10,765 nucleotides of DNA, from assembly GCA_025465145.1 (NCBI GenBank), contig JAODNS010000296.1:1-10765 (forward strand), given 5' to 3'. Every line of letters starts with the position of its first letter. Position 1 is the first letter of the stretch. Position numbers and translations under genes: made by a program. The notes below the pieces were generated by a model. The model searched no databases and was not told where the DNA came from. It saw only the letters and a list, made by a program, of their open reading frames with translations. Shown piece after piece: positions 1 through 8,653 of the stretch. Origin of the DNA: Frankiales bacterium. GTDB taxonomy: Bacteria; Actinomycetota; Actinomycetes; Mycobacteriales; SCTD01.

Positions 1-1
1 C

Positions 2-952
2 GCGCACCTGCTGGACGCCGCGCTGGCCGACGCGCGCAGGCGGATCGCCTACTACGACGCGTTGCTCAGCGAGCCGGTGCCCAACATCGGCCGCCGGCCG
101 GGGGAGCCCGAGACGCTGCCGGGCCACCAGGTGCTGCTGTTCTCCGACGTCGGCGACGGTGAGCTGGCCGAGCTGTGGGGGCGCATCGACGACCGGACCC
201 GCAACGTCGGCATCCTCGTGCCCGGCACCGGCACGAGCATCACGAACGTCGGGATGTTCTCGCGCGACCGGACCCGGTCGTTCGCCGAGCACGGCGACGG
301 GTCGCTGGCGATGATCACCTGGCTGGGCGGCGACCTGCCGGACAGCGTGCCGCTGGACGCGCCGCGGCGCGGGTACGCCGAGGTGCTCGGGCCGCGGCTG
401 CGCGACTTCACCGCCGGCCTCGGCCTGCCGGACGCGGTAGGCGTCACCGTCGCCGGGCACAGCTACGGCGGGGCGGTCGTGGGTGTGGCCGACCGGACCG
501 GCCTCGTTGCCGACCGGGTGCTGCACATCGAGAGCGCCGGTGCCGGTCACGGCGTCCGTACGAGTGTCGACTACCCGTACCCGGACACGGCGCGGTACTC
601 GATGACCGCCCCGGGCGACGTCATCGCCGACGTGCAGGGCCTGGAGGTGGGCAGCACCGGCCACGGCGCCGACCCCGACACCCTCGCCGGCGTCATCCGG
701 CTCGAGACCGGCCGCCTCGACGACGCCGACCCGCACAGCGGGCTGGTGCAGGGACCCGGCTCGCACAGCGCGGTGTTCGGTCCGCGTACGACCGCGTGGC
801 AGAACATGTACGAGGTGTTCACCGGCGGCGTCGTGCGCACGTACGTCGAGCCGCAGCTGCGCGTCTACCCCGCTTATCCTGCGCCGGTGGTGGTCCCGGT
901 GCACCCCATGGACGACCCGGCCTACCGCCCGCCCCGCCTGGACATCCCCTAG
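2..952 (+). CDS. DUF1023 alpha/beta hydrolase (5' end outside window)
   Basis: The reading frame is open from the first base, so the true start lies upstream of the window and only the C-terminal part (316 codons) is seen. The protein matches the actinobacterial DUF1023 family of alpha/beta hydrolases. There is a VPGTGT strand-turn near base 221, then a nucleophile elbow AGHSYGG with its serine at bases 461-463. After it come PYPDTARYSM and a late GSHSAVFG segment whose histidine (about base 763) is the likely catalytic His. Family knowledge suggests an esterase or lipase-like hydrolase; the substrate is unknown. I see no signal peptide, but the N-terminus is missing. The last 35 residues form a proline-rich tail of low complexity. 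It ends at TAG (950-952) and converges on the nitroreductase gene. Identity as DUF1023 is firm, the exact role is not. Confidence 0.88.
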   Translation, partial: AHLLDAALADARRRIAYYDALLSEPVPNIGRRPGEPETLPGHQVLLFSDVGDGELAELWGRIDDRTRNVGILVPGTGTSITNVGMFSRDRTRSFAEHGDGSLAMITWLGGDLPDSVPLDAPRRGYAEVLGPRLRDFTAGLGLPDAVGVTVAGHSYGGAVVGVADRTGLVADRVLHIESAGAGHGVRTSVDYPYPDTARYSMTAPGDVIADVQGLEVGSTGHGADPDTLAGVIRLETGRLDDADPHSGLVQGPGSHSAVFGPRTTAWQNMYEVFTGGVVRTYVEPQLRVYPAYPAPVVVPVHPMDDPAYRPPRLDIP

Positions 953-995
953 TCGGTGCGGCCGAACGGGCCACTGCCAGGCCGAGTTCCGAGCT

Positions 996-1065
996 CGTTG
1001 ATCAACGCCGCATGAGCCCGCGGTCCGGGCCGACCCAAAGCGCGGGATCGAGCCGCGTTGATCAA
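996..1065. repeat. Paired TTGATCAA palindromes between convergent genes
   Basis: The 123-base gap between the two convergent genes holds two copies of CGTTGATCAA whose TTGATCAA cores start exactly 60 bases apart (998 and 1058). The first is part of a 12-base perfect palindrome CGTTGATCAACG (996-1007). The second is followed by GACGCG. Both are preceded by CGAGC. No U-tract terminator is seen. Function is unknown; it may be a short intergenic repeat family or part of a bidirectional transcription end. Confidence 0.5.
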
Positions 1066-1075
1066 GACGCGCGGA

Positions 1076-1705
1076 TCAGCGCACAGGCCTTTCGGAGCCT
1101 CCGAGCCCGGCCTGGCCGAACTGGCCGCGGTGCACGACCTGGGCCGGGCTCTTGCGCCGCTCTTCGATGGCGGCGCTCTGCGGCGGGAGGTCGTCGGTCC
1201 GGTAGCCGATGCTGATCGCGCCGATCGGCGCGTAGGCCGCAGGCACGCCGAACTCCGCGCGGAAAGGGTCGAGCTGCTCCGGCATGATCCCGAAGAAGCA
1301 GGCGCCGAGTCCCTCGTCCACGGCTGTGAGCAGCATGAGCAGCGCGGCCATGCCGGTGTCGATGAACCAGTACGGCGCGGGCCAGCGGCTCTCCGCCCGG
1401 TCCTCCCAGCCCTTGTCCTTCTCCGCGTACCGCGCCAGATACGTCGCCTTGTGCGCCAGCGGCACGACGACCAGCGGCGCGTTCTGGATCTCCGGCGACT
1501 GCTCGACTCGAGTGGGGACGAACGGCCAGAACCGCTGCCGGTCGGCAGGATCGGTCAGGGCGAGGAACGCCCAGCCCTGCGAGAAGCCGGCCGATGGGGC
1601 GCGCAGCGCGTTGGCCAGCACCCGTTCGACCACCTCGTCCGGCAGCGGCCGGTCGCTGTAGTGGCGGACCATGCGACGGCGGCGGACGACCTCAGAAAAC
1701 TCCAC
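1076..1705 (-). CDS. Nitroreductase-family FMN oxidoreductase
   Basis: This is a 209-residue protein of the usual length for a single-domain nitroreductase, a family of FMN-dependent NAD(P)H oxidoreductases. Residues 8-16 (RRRRMVRHY) form the basic FMN-phosphate-binding start of the fold. APSAGFSQGW at 37-45 is the second flavin-contacting segment, EGLGACFFGI at 131-140 the central turn, and GAISIGYRTDD at 162-172 the C-terminal strand. I chose the GTG at 1705 because a -10-like TACGGT lies 7 bases before it and no Shine-Dalgarno is present, which suggests a leaderless mRNA. The in-frame GTG at 1714 lies inside that box. The gene follows the TetR gene by 53 bases on the same strand and could be partly co-transcribed. 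The substrate cannot be told from sequence; it is probably a soluble cytoplasmic enzyme. Confidence 0.9.
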   Translation of the reverse strand: MEFSEVVRRRRMVRHYSDRPLPDEVVERVLANALRAPSAGFSQGWAFLALTDPADRQRFWPFVPTRVEQSPEIQNAPLVVVPLAHKATYLARYAEKDKGWEDRAESRWPAPYWFIDTGMAALLMLLTAVDEGLGACFFGIMPEQLDPFRAEFGVPAAYAPIGAISIGYRTDDLPPQSAAIEERRKSPAQVVHRGQFGQAGLGGSERPVR

Positions 1706-1718
1706 AACCGGCACCGTA
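1706..1718 (-). promoter_or_regulatory. Putative leaderless promoter of the nitroreductase gene
   Basis: On the minus strand TACGGT (1718-1713, form TANNNT) is followed by 7 bases and then the GTG start codon. Transcription would therefore begin at or next to the start codon. No good -35 box is visible at 17-18 bases upstream. This is an inference from spacing and from the missing ribosome-binding site. Confidence 0.4.
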
Positions 1719-1758
1719 GGGTGCGCGCGTGGCCGGAACCGCACTGCTGCCGGTGACC

Positions 1759-2328
1759 TCAGGCCGGAGCAGTCAGGGCGGCGAGCGCCATCGCGCGCAA
1801 GAGCTGGCGCATCGCGTCCCGGTCGCGCCCGGCGGCGCTGTGCGGCGTGGAGTTGAGCAGCCCGAAGGCGGCGTGCGCCCGTGCCCGCGCGGTCGCCTCG
1901 TCCAGATCCGGCAGCCCAGCCTGGAGCGCCTCCACCCACACGTCCACATAGGCCCGCTGCAGCCGGCGGACGCGGCGGCCCCGGTCGCCGAGGTTGGCCA
2001 GGTCCCGGTCCTGGACGCGGATGAGGTCCGGGTGGTCGAGCGAGAAGTCCAGGTGGAAGTCGACCAGCCGGCGCAGGACGTCGTCGCCCGTCGCGGCCTC
2101 CCGTCGTCCGCCTGCCACCAGGTGCTCGCTGATGCCGCCGAGCAGGTCGGCCAGCAGCGCATCCTTGCTGGAGAAGTGCCGGTATACCGCCGGGCCGCTG
2201 ATCCCGCACGAGACGCCGATGTCCTCGATCGTCACGCCGTGGAAGCCGCGCGTCGCGAACAGGCGCGCAGCTGCGCTGCGGATCTGCACCCGCCGGTCGG
2301 CTGTCGGCATCCGGGTCGCCGTCGTCAC
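1759..2328 (-). CDS. TetR/AcrR-family transcriptional regulator
   Basis: This is a 189-residue repressor-type protein. Residues 12-60 form the TetR DNA-binding domain, with the helix-turn-helix in TIEDIGVSCGISGPAVYRHF (33-52) followed by SSKDALL. The remaining helical part is the ligand-binding and dimer domain. The GTG at 2328 was chosen because AGGGAGG (2340-2334) sits 5 bases before it; upstream in-frame GTG/ATG codons at 2349 and 2346 have no such site. The gene is divergent from the acyl-CoA carboxylase operon across a 74-base gap with GTTA/TAAC half-sites. From this layout I infer that it represses itself and the carboxylase genes, probably in response to an acyl-CoA or related metabolite. 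A nitroreductase gene follows on the same strand. The family call is firm, the ligand and target are inferred. Confidence 0.92.
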   Translation of the reverse strand: MTTATRMPTADRRVQIRSAAARLFATRGFHGVTIEDIGVSCGISGPAVYRHFSSKDALLADLLGGISEHLVAGGRREAATGDDVLRRLVDFHLDFSLDHPDLIRVQDRDLANLGDRGRRVRRLQRAYVDVWVEALQAGLPDLDEATARARAHAAFGLLNSTPHSAAGRDRDAMRQLLRAMALAALTAPA

Positions 2329-2351
2329 CGCTGCCTCCCTGGACATCACTT

Positions 2352-2377
2352 GTTACGGACCGCTAACTTGATGTTAG
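2352..2377. promoter_or_regulatory. Putative TetR operator in the divergent promoter region
   Basis: GTTA half-sites alternate in orientation: GTTA (2352-2355), TAAC (2364-2367) and GTTA (2373-2376). CTAAC-N5-GTTAG (2363-2377) is a perfect 5-base-arm inverted repeat. The left unit, GTTACGG-A-CCGCTAAC, would be a full palindrome if one G were added to its left arm. A TTGTTA hexamer at 2350-2355 could serve as a -35 box for the carboxylase operon, with a poor -10 near 2374. The site overlaps the space where both divergent promoters must lie, as expected for a repressor operator. Binding is inferred, not shown. Confidence 0.5.
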
Positions 2378-2402
2378 GGATCACTCACCACGGGAGCAAG
2401 GT

Positions 2403-3992
<1,590 letters not shown>

Positions 3993-3997
3993 GCGAG

Positions 3998-5971
3998 ATG
4001 TTCAAGACCGTCCTCGTCGCCAACCGCGGCGAGATCGCCTGCCGCGTGATCCGGACGCTGCGCGCCATGGGCATCCGCAGCGTCGCCGTCTACAGCGACG
4101 CCGACGCGGGGGCGCGCCACGTCCTCGAGGCCGACATCGCGGTGCGGCTGGGACCCGCGCCCGCGCGGGAGAGCTACCTGTCGATCGAGCGGATCCTCCA
4201 GGTGTGCAAGGAGACCGGCGCCGAGGCGGTGCACCCCGGCTACGGGTTCCTCGCCGAGAACGCCGACTTCGCCCGCGCCCTCGCGGCCGCCGGCATCGTC
4301 TTCATGGGCCCGCCGGTGAACGCGGTCGAGGTCATGGGCGACAAGATCCGGGCGAAGCAGACCGTGTCGGCAGCGGGCGTCCCCGTCGTACCCGGCCGCA
4401 CCGAGCCCGGCATGACGGACGACGACCTCGCCGCCAATGCCGAGGAGGTGGGCTTCCCGGTCCTCATCAAGCCCTCCGCGGGCGGTGGCGGGAAGGGCAT
4501 GCACCTGGTGACGGAAGCCGCCGCACTGGCCGACGCCATCGCGGCTGCGCGGCGTGAGGCGGCCTCCTCGTTCGGCGACGACACGCTGTTCCTGGAGCGC
4601 TTCGTCAGCAACCCCAGGCACATCGAGGTCCAGGTGCTGGCCGACGCACACGGGACGGTCATCCACCTGGGCGAACGCGAGTGCTCCCTGCAGCGCCGCC
4701 ACCAGAAGGTCGTCGAGGAGGCGCCCTCGGCGCTGCTGGACGAGCCGACCCGGGCGCGCATCGGCGCGTCCGCTGTCGAGACGGCGCGCGCCGTCGGCTA
4801 CACCGGCGCCGGCACCGTGGAGTTCATCGTCAGCGCGGACCGGCCGGACGAGTTCTTCTTCATGGAGATGAACACCCGCCTACAGGTCGAGCACCCGGTG
4901 ACCGAGCTGGTGACCGGCGTCGACCTGGTCGAGGAGCAGGTACGGGTCGCTGCCGGGCTGCCGCTGCGGCTGGGGCAGGCGGACGTCCGGCTCACCGGCC
5001 ATGCCGTCGAGGTGCGCGTCTACGCAGAGGACCCGACGAAGGGCTTCCTGCCGACGGGTGGCCGCGCGCTGCTGGTGCGCGAGCCGTCCGGGGACGGCGT
5101 CCGCGTCGACTCCTCGCTGGTCGAGGGCGGTGTCGTCGGCACCACGTACGACCCCATGCTGTCCAAGGTCATCGCCTGGGGCGAGGACCGGCCGACCGCC
5201 CTGGCCCGCCTCGACGCTGCCCTCGCGCGTACCGCCGTCCTCGGCGTGGGCACCAACACCGCCTTCCTGCGCGCGCTGCTTGCCCACCCGGACGTGCAGG
5301 CGGGCCGGCTCGACACCGGCCTGGTCGAGCGCGCGCTGGACGGCCTTGTCGACGTACCCGTCCCGCCGGAGGCGCTGGTCGCCTACGCCGCGGCGCGGCT
5401 GACCGCGCTGACGCCGGACGCCGCGTCCGCCGACCCGTGGGAGCTGCCGACCGGCTGGCGCCCGACCGGCCCGGCGTGGTCCACCTGGGATGTCCTCGTC
5501 GCCGGCGCCCGGCACACGGTGGGCGCTCGCCGTACGACGGCAGGGCTCGAGGTGCGGGTGGACGACGCCGACCCGGTCTCCGTCACGTCAGCGACCTGCG
5601 GGCCTGAGCTGGACCTGACGGTCGCCGGCCGGACGACGATGTTCCTCACCGCGCAGGCCGGCGACGTCCTCTGGCTGGGCCGTGACGGCGCCGCATGGGC
5701 CATCAGCGAGGCGGCTCGCATCGGCAAGAAGGGCGTGGCCGCCGTGCACTCGGGCGACGTGCTGTCGCCCATGCCCGGCAGCGTCGTTGCCGTGCGGGTG
5801 GCCGACGGCGACGCGGTGACCGCCGGGCAGCCGCTGCTGGTCGTCGAGGCCATGAAGATGGAGCACACGCTGACCGCGCCGCACGACGGCGTCGTGTCCG
5901 AGCTGCGTGCGCGGACGGGGGAGCAGGTCAGGGTCGACCAGCTGCTCGCGGTGGTGACCCCTGCCGGTTAG
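3998..5971 (+). CDS. accA1: Acyl-CoA carboxylase alpha subunit (biotin carboxylase + BCCP)
   Basis: This 657-residue protein, of typical size, carboxylates its own biotin with ATP and bicarbonate and delivers it to the beta subunit. The order is: N-terminal biotin carboxylase domain from VLVANRGEIA (residues 5-14); glycine-rich ATP-grasp loop SAGGGGKGM with glycines 162-165 and Lys166; active-site segment EMNTRLQVEHP, in which E290, N292, R294 and E298 match E. coli AccC E288, N290, R292 and E296; a linking domain; and a C-terminal biotinyl domain with EAMKMEH, biotin-accepting Lys620. Catalytic residues look intact. ATG 3998 gives the family-typical N-terminus and lies 5 bases after the accD1 stop. 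GTG 3989, which overlaps that stop as GTGA, is a real alternative adding three residues. The 3' end overlaps the MEDS gene by 4 bases. Confidence 0.94.
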   Translation: MFKTVLVANRGEIACRVIRTLRAMGIRSVAVYSDADAGARHVLEADIAVRLGPAPARESYLSIERILQVCKETGAEAVHPGYGFLAENADFARALAAAGIVFMGPPVNAVEVMGDKIRAKQTVSAAGVPVVPGRTEPGMTDDDLAANAEEVGFPVLIKPSAGGGGKGMHLVTEAAALADAIAAARREAASSFGDDTLFLERFVSNPRHIEVQVLADAHGTVIHLGERECSLQRRHQKVVEEAPSALLDEPTRARIGASAVETARAVGYTGAGTVEFIVSADRPDEFFFMEMNTRLQVEHPVTELVTGVDLVEEQVRVAAGLPLRLGQADVRLTGHAVEVRVYAEDPTKGFLPTGGRALLVREPSGDGVRVDSSLVEGGVVGTTYDPMLSKVIAWGEDRPTALARLDAALARTAVLGVGTNTAFLRALLAHPDVQAGRLDTGLVERALDGLVDVPVPPEALVAYAAARLTALTPDAASADPWELPTGWRPTGPAWSTWDVLVAGARHTVGARRTTAGLEVRVDDADPVSVTSATCGPELDLTVAGRTTMFLTAQAGDVLWLGRDGAAWAISEAARIGKKGVAAVHSGDVLSPMPGSVVAVRVADGDAVTAGQPLLVVEAMKMEHTLTAPHDGVVSELRARTGEQVRVDQLLAVVTPAG

Positions 5972-6507
5972 GCCCAGACGTCGCTGTGCGTGCCGAACAT
6001 GCTGTCCACATCGGCGACCGGCGCGGCGCCGATGGCGCTGACGGGGTAGGCGCAGCAGAGCCGGAACTCGACCTGGCCGGCCAGCCCGTTCCACAGCTCC
6101 TCGAGCTCGAGGGCGCTCGCGGCGTCGCCGCGTCCCCACAGGCACGCGACCATCTCCCCGTAGACGGACACGCGGCCATGCGCATCGGCGAGCGCCCGCA
6201 GCGGTCGCGCCACCGCCGCGTCGAACCCGTCCGGGTCGACCTGCCCGCCGGAGAAGAAGCGACTAAGGGTCGTCTCGGCGTCGAGCGCCGCGTAGCGCCC
6301 TGCCTGCTCCAACTCGGCCACGTCGGCGCCGCGGCGCTCGAGCGACCGGCGGAACAGCGCGCGATGCTCGGGGGTGGCGACGACCAACGCCGCCTCGTGG
6401 GTGAGCCCCGGGGTGATGAACGCGGTGACGCAGCGGGCCAGGGCCTCGTCGGTGTCGTAGATGTGCACCACGTGCTCGAGCGGGAGGGTCGCCGTACGTG
6501 CGTCCAT
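5968..6507 (-). CDS. MEDS-domain sensory protein
   Basis: This is a 179-residue soluble protein made almost wholly of a MEDS (DcmR-type sensory) domain. HVVHIYDTDEALARCVTAFITPG starts near residue 12, LVVATPEHRALF lies at 41-52, GRVSVYGEMVACLW at 111-124 and VEFRLCCAYP at 146-155. In actinobacteria such domains occur alone or fused to RsbW-like kinases and are thought to sense a signal for anti-sigma or two-component control; the ligand is not known. ATG 6507 has GGAG 7 bases upstream. The gene is convergent with accA1, sharing the four bases TTAG for both stop codons. It is divergent from the broken VOC gene across about 160 bases that hold a 10-base palindrome CCCGATCGGG (6575-6584). No DNA-binding or kinase domain is attached. 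An RsbW-like gene lies 3.2 kb away on the same strand, so a functional link is only a guess. Confidence 0.82.
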   Translation of the reverse strand: MDARTATLPLEHVVHIYDTDEALARCVTAFITPGLTHEAALVVATPEHRALFRRSLERRGADVAELEQAGRYAALDAETTLSRFFSGGQVDPDGFDAAVARPLRALADAHGRVSVYGEMVACLWGRGDAASALELEELWNGLAGQVEFRLCCAYPVSAIGAAPVADVDSMFGTHSDVWA

Positions 6508-6669
6508 GCATCGGCTCCGGCGCTGAGGGAGGGGTTCCCCGCAGACGTCGGCGGGCAGCGCGAGCGGCCGATCACCCGATCGGGGGACGACAGCGCCAGC
6601 CGACGGGGCTACCGGCGCCCATCCGGTCGCACAGCAACTCTCTGGTCGCCGTGTGGCAGGGTTCCGCCG

Positions 6670-7022
6670 ATGGGATCACGCGCAGCAGGCATGTGGTGGG
6701 GTCCCGCCCTCGAGGCTCCGGACCCGGCGGCGCTCGGGCGGTTCTACGCCGCGCTGCTCGACTGGCCGGTGGTGCACGAGGAGCCGGGCACGACCGTGCT
6801 CGCCGCAGCGGGCGCGTTCCTGGTGTTCCCCCTCGAGATCACCGACCTGGAAGTCCAGGTGCATCATCGGGCGCTGACGCCCGTCGGCCGGCGGCCACAC
6901 AGGCGGTCGGCGAGGCGCTGGAGCTCGGCGCGACGCTGGCCGAGCACCAGCCGAACGACCACGTCCGGGTGCTGCTGGACCCGGCCGGGCACCCGTTCTG
7001 CCTGTGCCTGGAGCTGGACTAG
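6670..7022 (+). pseudogene. VOC (glyoxalase-like) protein gene, broken by internal inversion
   Basis: The ends are clear parts of one VOC-family protein. The N-terminal half, in the frame of ATG 6670, reads MWWGPALEAPDPAALGRFYA and on to AFLVF (ends 6828). The C-terminal half, in another frame, reads EALELGATLAEHQPNDHVR and ends DPAGHPFCLCLELD with TAG at 7020-7022. Between them the plus strand gives no VOC sequence, but the minus strand of 6900-6831 reads WPPADGRQRPMMHLDFQVG followed by DLE, which is the missing middle. Flipping 6831-6900 joins it in frame to the C-terminal half as DLEEAVGEALELGATLAEHQ. The left joint stays out of frame and lacks several expected residues, so a small deletion is also implied. 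The original frame now runs on as nonsense to 7194. The start has AGGG 8 bases upstream. No full-length product is expected. Confidence 0.85.
6831..6900 (-). other. Inverted ~70-base coding segment inside the VOC gene
   Basis: The reverse complement encodes VWPPADGRQRPMMHLDF then QVGDLE, a hallmark VOC segment. It lies in the place where it belongs in the host gene but in the opposite orientation. The edges carry a gapped quasi-inverted repeat: CCTGGTGTTCC (6819-6829) against the reverse complement of 6893-6903, CCTGTGTGGCC. No longer inverted repeats or recombinase gene are seen, so a replication template switch fits better than site-specific inversion. Confidence 0.8.
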
Positions 7023-8401
7023 GAGATCCGCACGCTCCGGGCAGGGCTGGCGGAGGCGGCGTTCCAGCCGGTGGAGCCGGTGCGCACCTGGAAGGTCGCC
7101 GTACCCGCCGGCAAGGTGGCCGTGTACGAGTAGACGCGAGCGCTGCTCACCGGGATGCCGCTGCGCAGCACCTGGCCGTTGCGGAACAGGCTGACGGTGG
7201 CGCCCGGGTGCAGCGGGTTGATCGAGCCGGTGAAGGTGAACCGGCGGGTCCCGTCGCGCCGGGCCGTGAGCGAGACGTACTTCTGCACGGTCATCAGCCC
7301 GCTGGTGCCGGCGGTGCTGCTGGCTTCGGCCACGGTCCGGTCGCGCGCCTGGAAGCGCAGGTTCATGTCCGGCCGCGTCACGACGGAGACCCGTCCCGAG
7401 CCGTCGAGCACCAGCCCGTCCCGGATCTTTGCCAGCTGCCCCTGGTACTTGCGCGCGTACAGGTCGACCGTCGCGCCCGGCGTGCCGGTGATGATGACCG
7501 TGGCCGACTGCCCGTACGTGACAACGTATGGCTGCACGTCCACGGACGGCACCTGGTGCGCCGACGCGGGGGAGCAGACGACGTCGCCGTCCACGTCGCC
7601 GTCGAGGTACTGCGCCAGCACCGTGGGCGCGCCGGTGAACCCCGCGCTGCAGCGGGCCTGCGCGTCGGAGACCGATCCGGTTCCCGCGACCCAGACGGGA
7701 CTCTCGCCCATCGGGTACGCCGGTGTGAACTCGTCCGCCCAGCGGGTGCGGTAGCTCGCGTCCGTCGAGGTGCTCCAGCCGCCCGTGATCTGGTTCCACT
7801 GCGCGGCCGTCGAGTAGAAGCCGACCGAGGGCACGCCCTGGCCGCGCAGGTGGTCGACCATCCCCTGCAGGTCGGCCGCGTTGCTGTAGCCGTCGCCGTT
7901 GTAGGTGTTGGCCGTCTCGACGTCGAGCCACCACTGGACGCTCGCCGCGTTCGGCGCAGCAGCCCGTGCTGTCGCCAGCGCATCCGCGGCCGCGTGCCAG
8001 CCGTAGTCGTAGGCGCAGCCGGGGTCCGTGGTGGACGTCGCGTCCTTGCAGAGCGCGGGATCCCGGCTGCCGCTCGTGGGCCAGTACCGGCTGCTGCTCG
8101 GCGCCGGATTCGCCGGGTTCGTGTACAGCGCCGGGGCGTACTGCTTCGCCGACGCCCACGCCCACTGCTCGGCCAGGCAGGGGTTCGCCGAGTACGCCAC
8201 GCCGTTGGTGACCCCGACGACGCCGAACGAGCCGGACGTCGGCAGCGCCTTGCCGCACTGCGGGTAGGACACGTCGTTGCCGGTCGACCCCGCTGGGGCG
8301 GCCTCGGCGTGCGCGGCTGCTGCCGGCAGCAGCGCCGCCGCGAGCAGCGTGAGGACGGTGCCGACGACCGCACGGGCGAGGGCGGGACGGACGGAGTGCA
8401 C
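7019..8401 (-). CDS. Secreted GH25-like hydrolase with C-terminal beta-sandwich repeats
   Basis: This is a 460-residue exported protein. GTG 8401 is preceded by AGGAG (8411-8407) at 5 bases and gives a clean signal peptide: RPALAR, a hydrophobic core at about 11-30, and cleavage after AHA at residue 32. The mature N-terminal domain begins GNDVSYPQC (41-49). It has a GH25/lysozyme-like layout with Asp43, the WWLDVET acidic pair Asp160 and Glu162, and LAQYLDGDVDGDVV (262-275) as the closing strand. Six cysteines (49, 75, 118, 129, 251, 276) in this part suggest disulfides. Residues about 287-460 look like two Ig-like or fibronectin-like beta domains (TYGQSATVIITGTPGATVDLY; TGSINPLHPGATVSLF), possibly for wall binding. 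Peptidoglycan cleavage is plausible from the fold but not proven. Its stop shares CTAG (7019-7022) with the end of the VOC pseudogene. A hairpin-rich leader precedes it. Confidence 0.82.
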   Translation of the reverse strand: MHSVRPALARAVVGTVLTLLAAALLPAAAAHAEAAPAGSTGNDVSYPQCGKALPTSGSFGVVGVTNGVAYSANPCLAEQWAWASAKQYAPALYTNPANPAPSSSRYWPTSGSRDPALCKDATSTTDPGCAYDYGWHAAADALATARAAAPNAASVQWWLDVETANTYNGDGYSNAADLQGMVDHLRGQGVPSVGFYSTAAQWNQITGGWSTSTDASYRTRWADEFTPAYPMGESPVWVAGTGSVSDAQARCSAGFTGAPTVLAQYLDGDVDGDVVCSPASAHQVPSVDVQPYVVTYGQSATVIITGTPGATVDLYARKYQGQLAKIRDGLVLDGSGRVSVVTRPDMNLRFQARDRTVAEASSTAGTSGLMTVQKYVSLTARRDGTRRFTFTGSINPLHPGATVSLFRNGQVLRSGIPVSSARVYSYTATLPAGTATFQVRTGSTGWNAASASPARSVRIS

Positions 8402-8423
8402 AGGTTCTCCTGGAGTTGCCGGA

Positions 8424-8545
8424 CGCGGGTGGTCACTGTCCCACCCGCGACGCCTCCGAGCCGTCGCGCCGTCGGCCCGGACTTGCTCGGATGCGAGCCC
8501 GCTCACCGCGGCTGTGCCAGCCGGTCCGGCGCTGCGGGTGCTGGC
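8424..8545 (-). promoter_or_regulatory. Structured 5' leader of the secreted hydrolase gene
   Basis: Within the 252-base gap before the hydrolase start, three inverted repeats lie in a row. CGCGGGTGG/CCACCCGCG (8424-8432 and 8441-8449) has 9 perfect pairs and an 8-base loop. TCCGAGC/GCTCGGA (8455-8461 and 8485-8491) has 7 pairs. GCCAGC/GCTGGC (8516-8521 and 8540-8545) has 6 pairs. The strongest hairpin ends about 12 bases before the Shine-Dalgarno. It could be a cis-acting RNA or an operator; I do not recognise a known riboswitch. High GC makes weak stems common, but the 9-base one stands out. Confidence 0.45.
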
Positions 8546-8653
8546 TAGCGCGTCGCATGTCCGCGGGCGCGTCTACGGGGCCGGACGAGGTGCCCACCCG
8601 AGTGCGTCAGGTCGCTGCCGACCCGACCGCGGGATCGACGGGGTTCAGCGCCG

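Noticed and set aside
1715..2209. The nitroreductase frame stays open upstream to 2209, suggesting a 377-residue protein.
   Set aside because: The added stretch is low-complexity Pro/Arg/Gly antisense-type sequence overlapping the TetR gene, and the family starts at residue MEFSEVV.
6676..6900. A 74-codon minus-strand frame containing MMHLDFQVGDLE that could be taken for a small VOC gene.
   Set aside because: Only its first 23 codons are VOC-like; the rest is antisense to the N-terminal half of the plus-strand VOC gene, so it is a by-product of the inversion.
6831..6900. The inverted VOC segment as a phase-variation switch.
   Set aside because: No long perfect inverted repeats at the edges and no invertase gene in the window; re-inversion also leaves the left joint out of frame.
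8402..8653. Leader of the hydrolase gene as a c-di-AMP (ydaO-type) riboswitch.
   Set aside because: The context fits, but I could not find the conserved core segments of that class; left as an unassigned structured leader.
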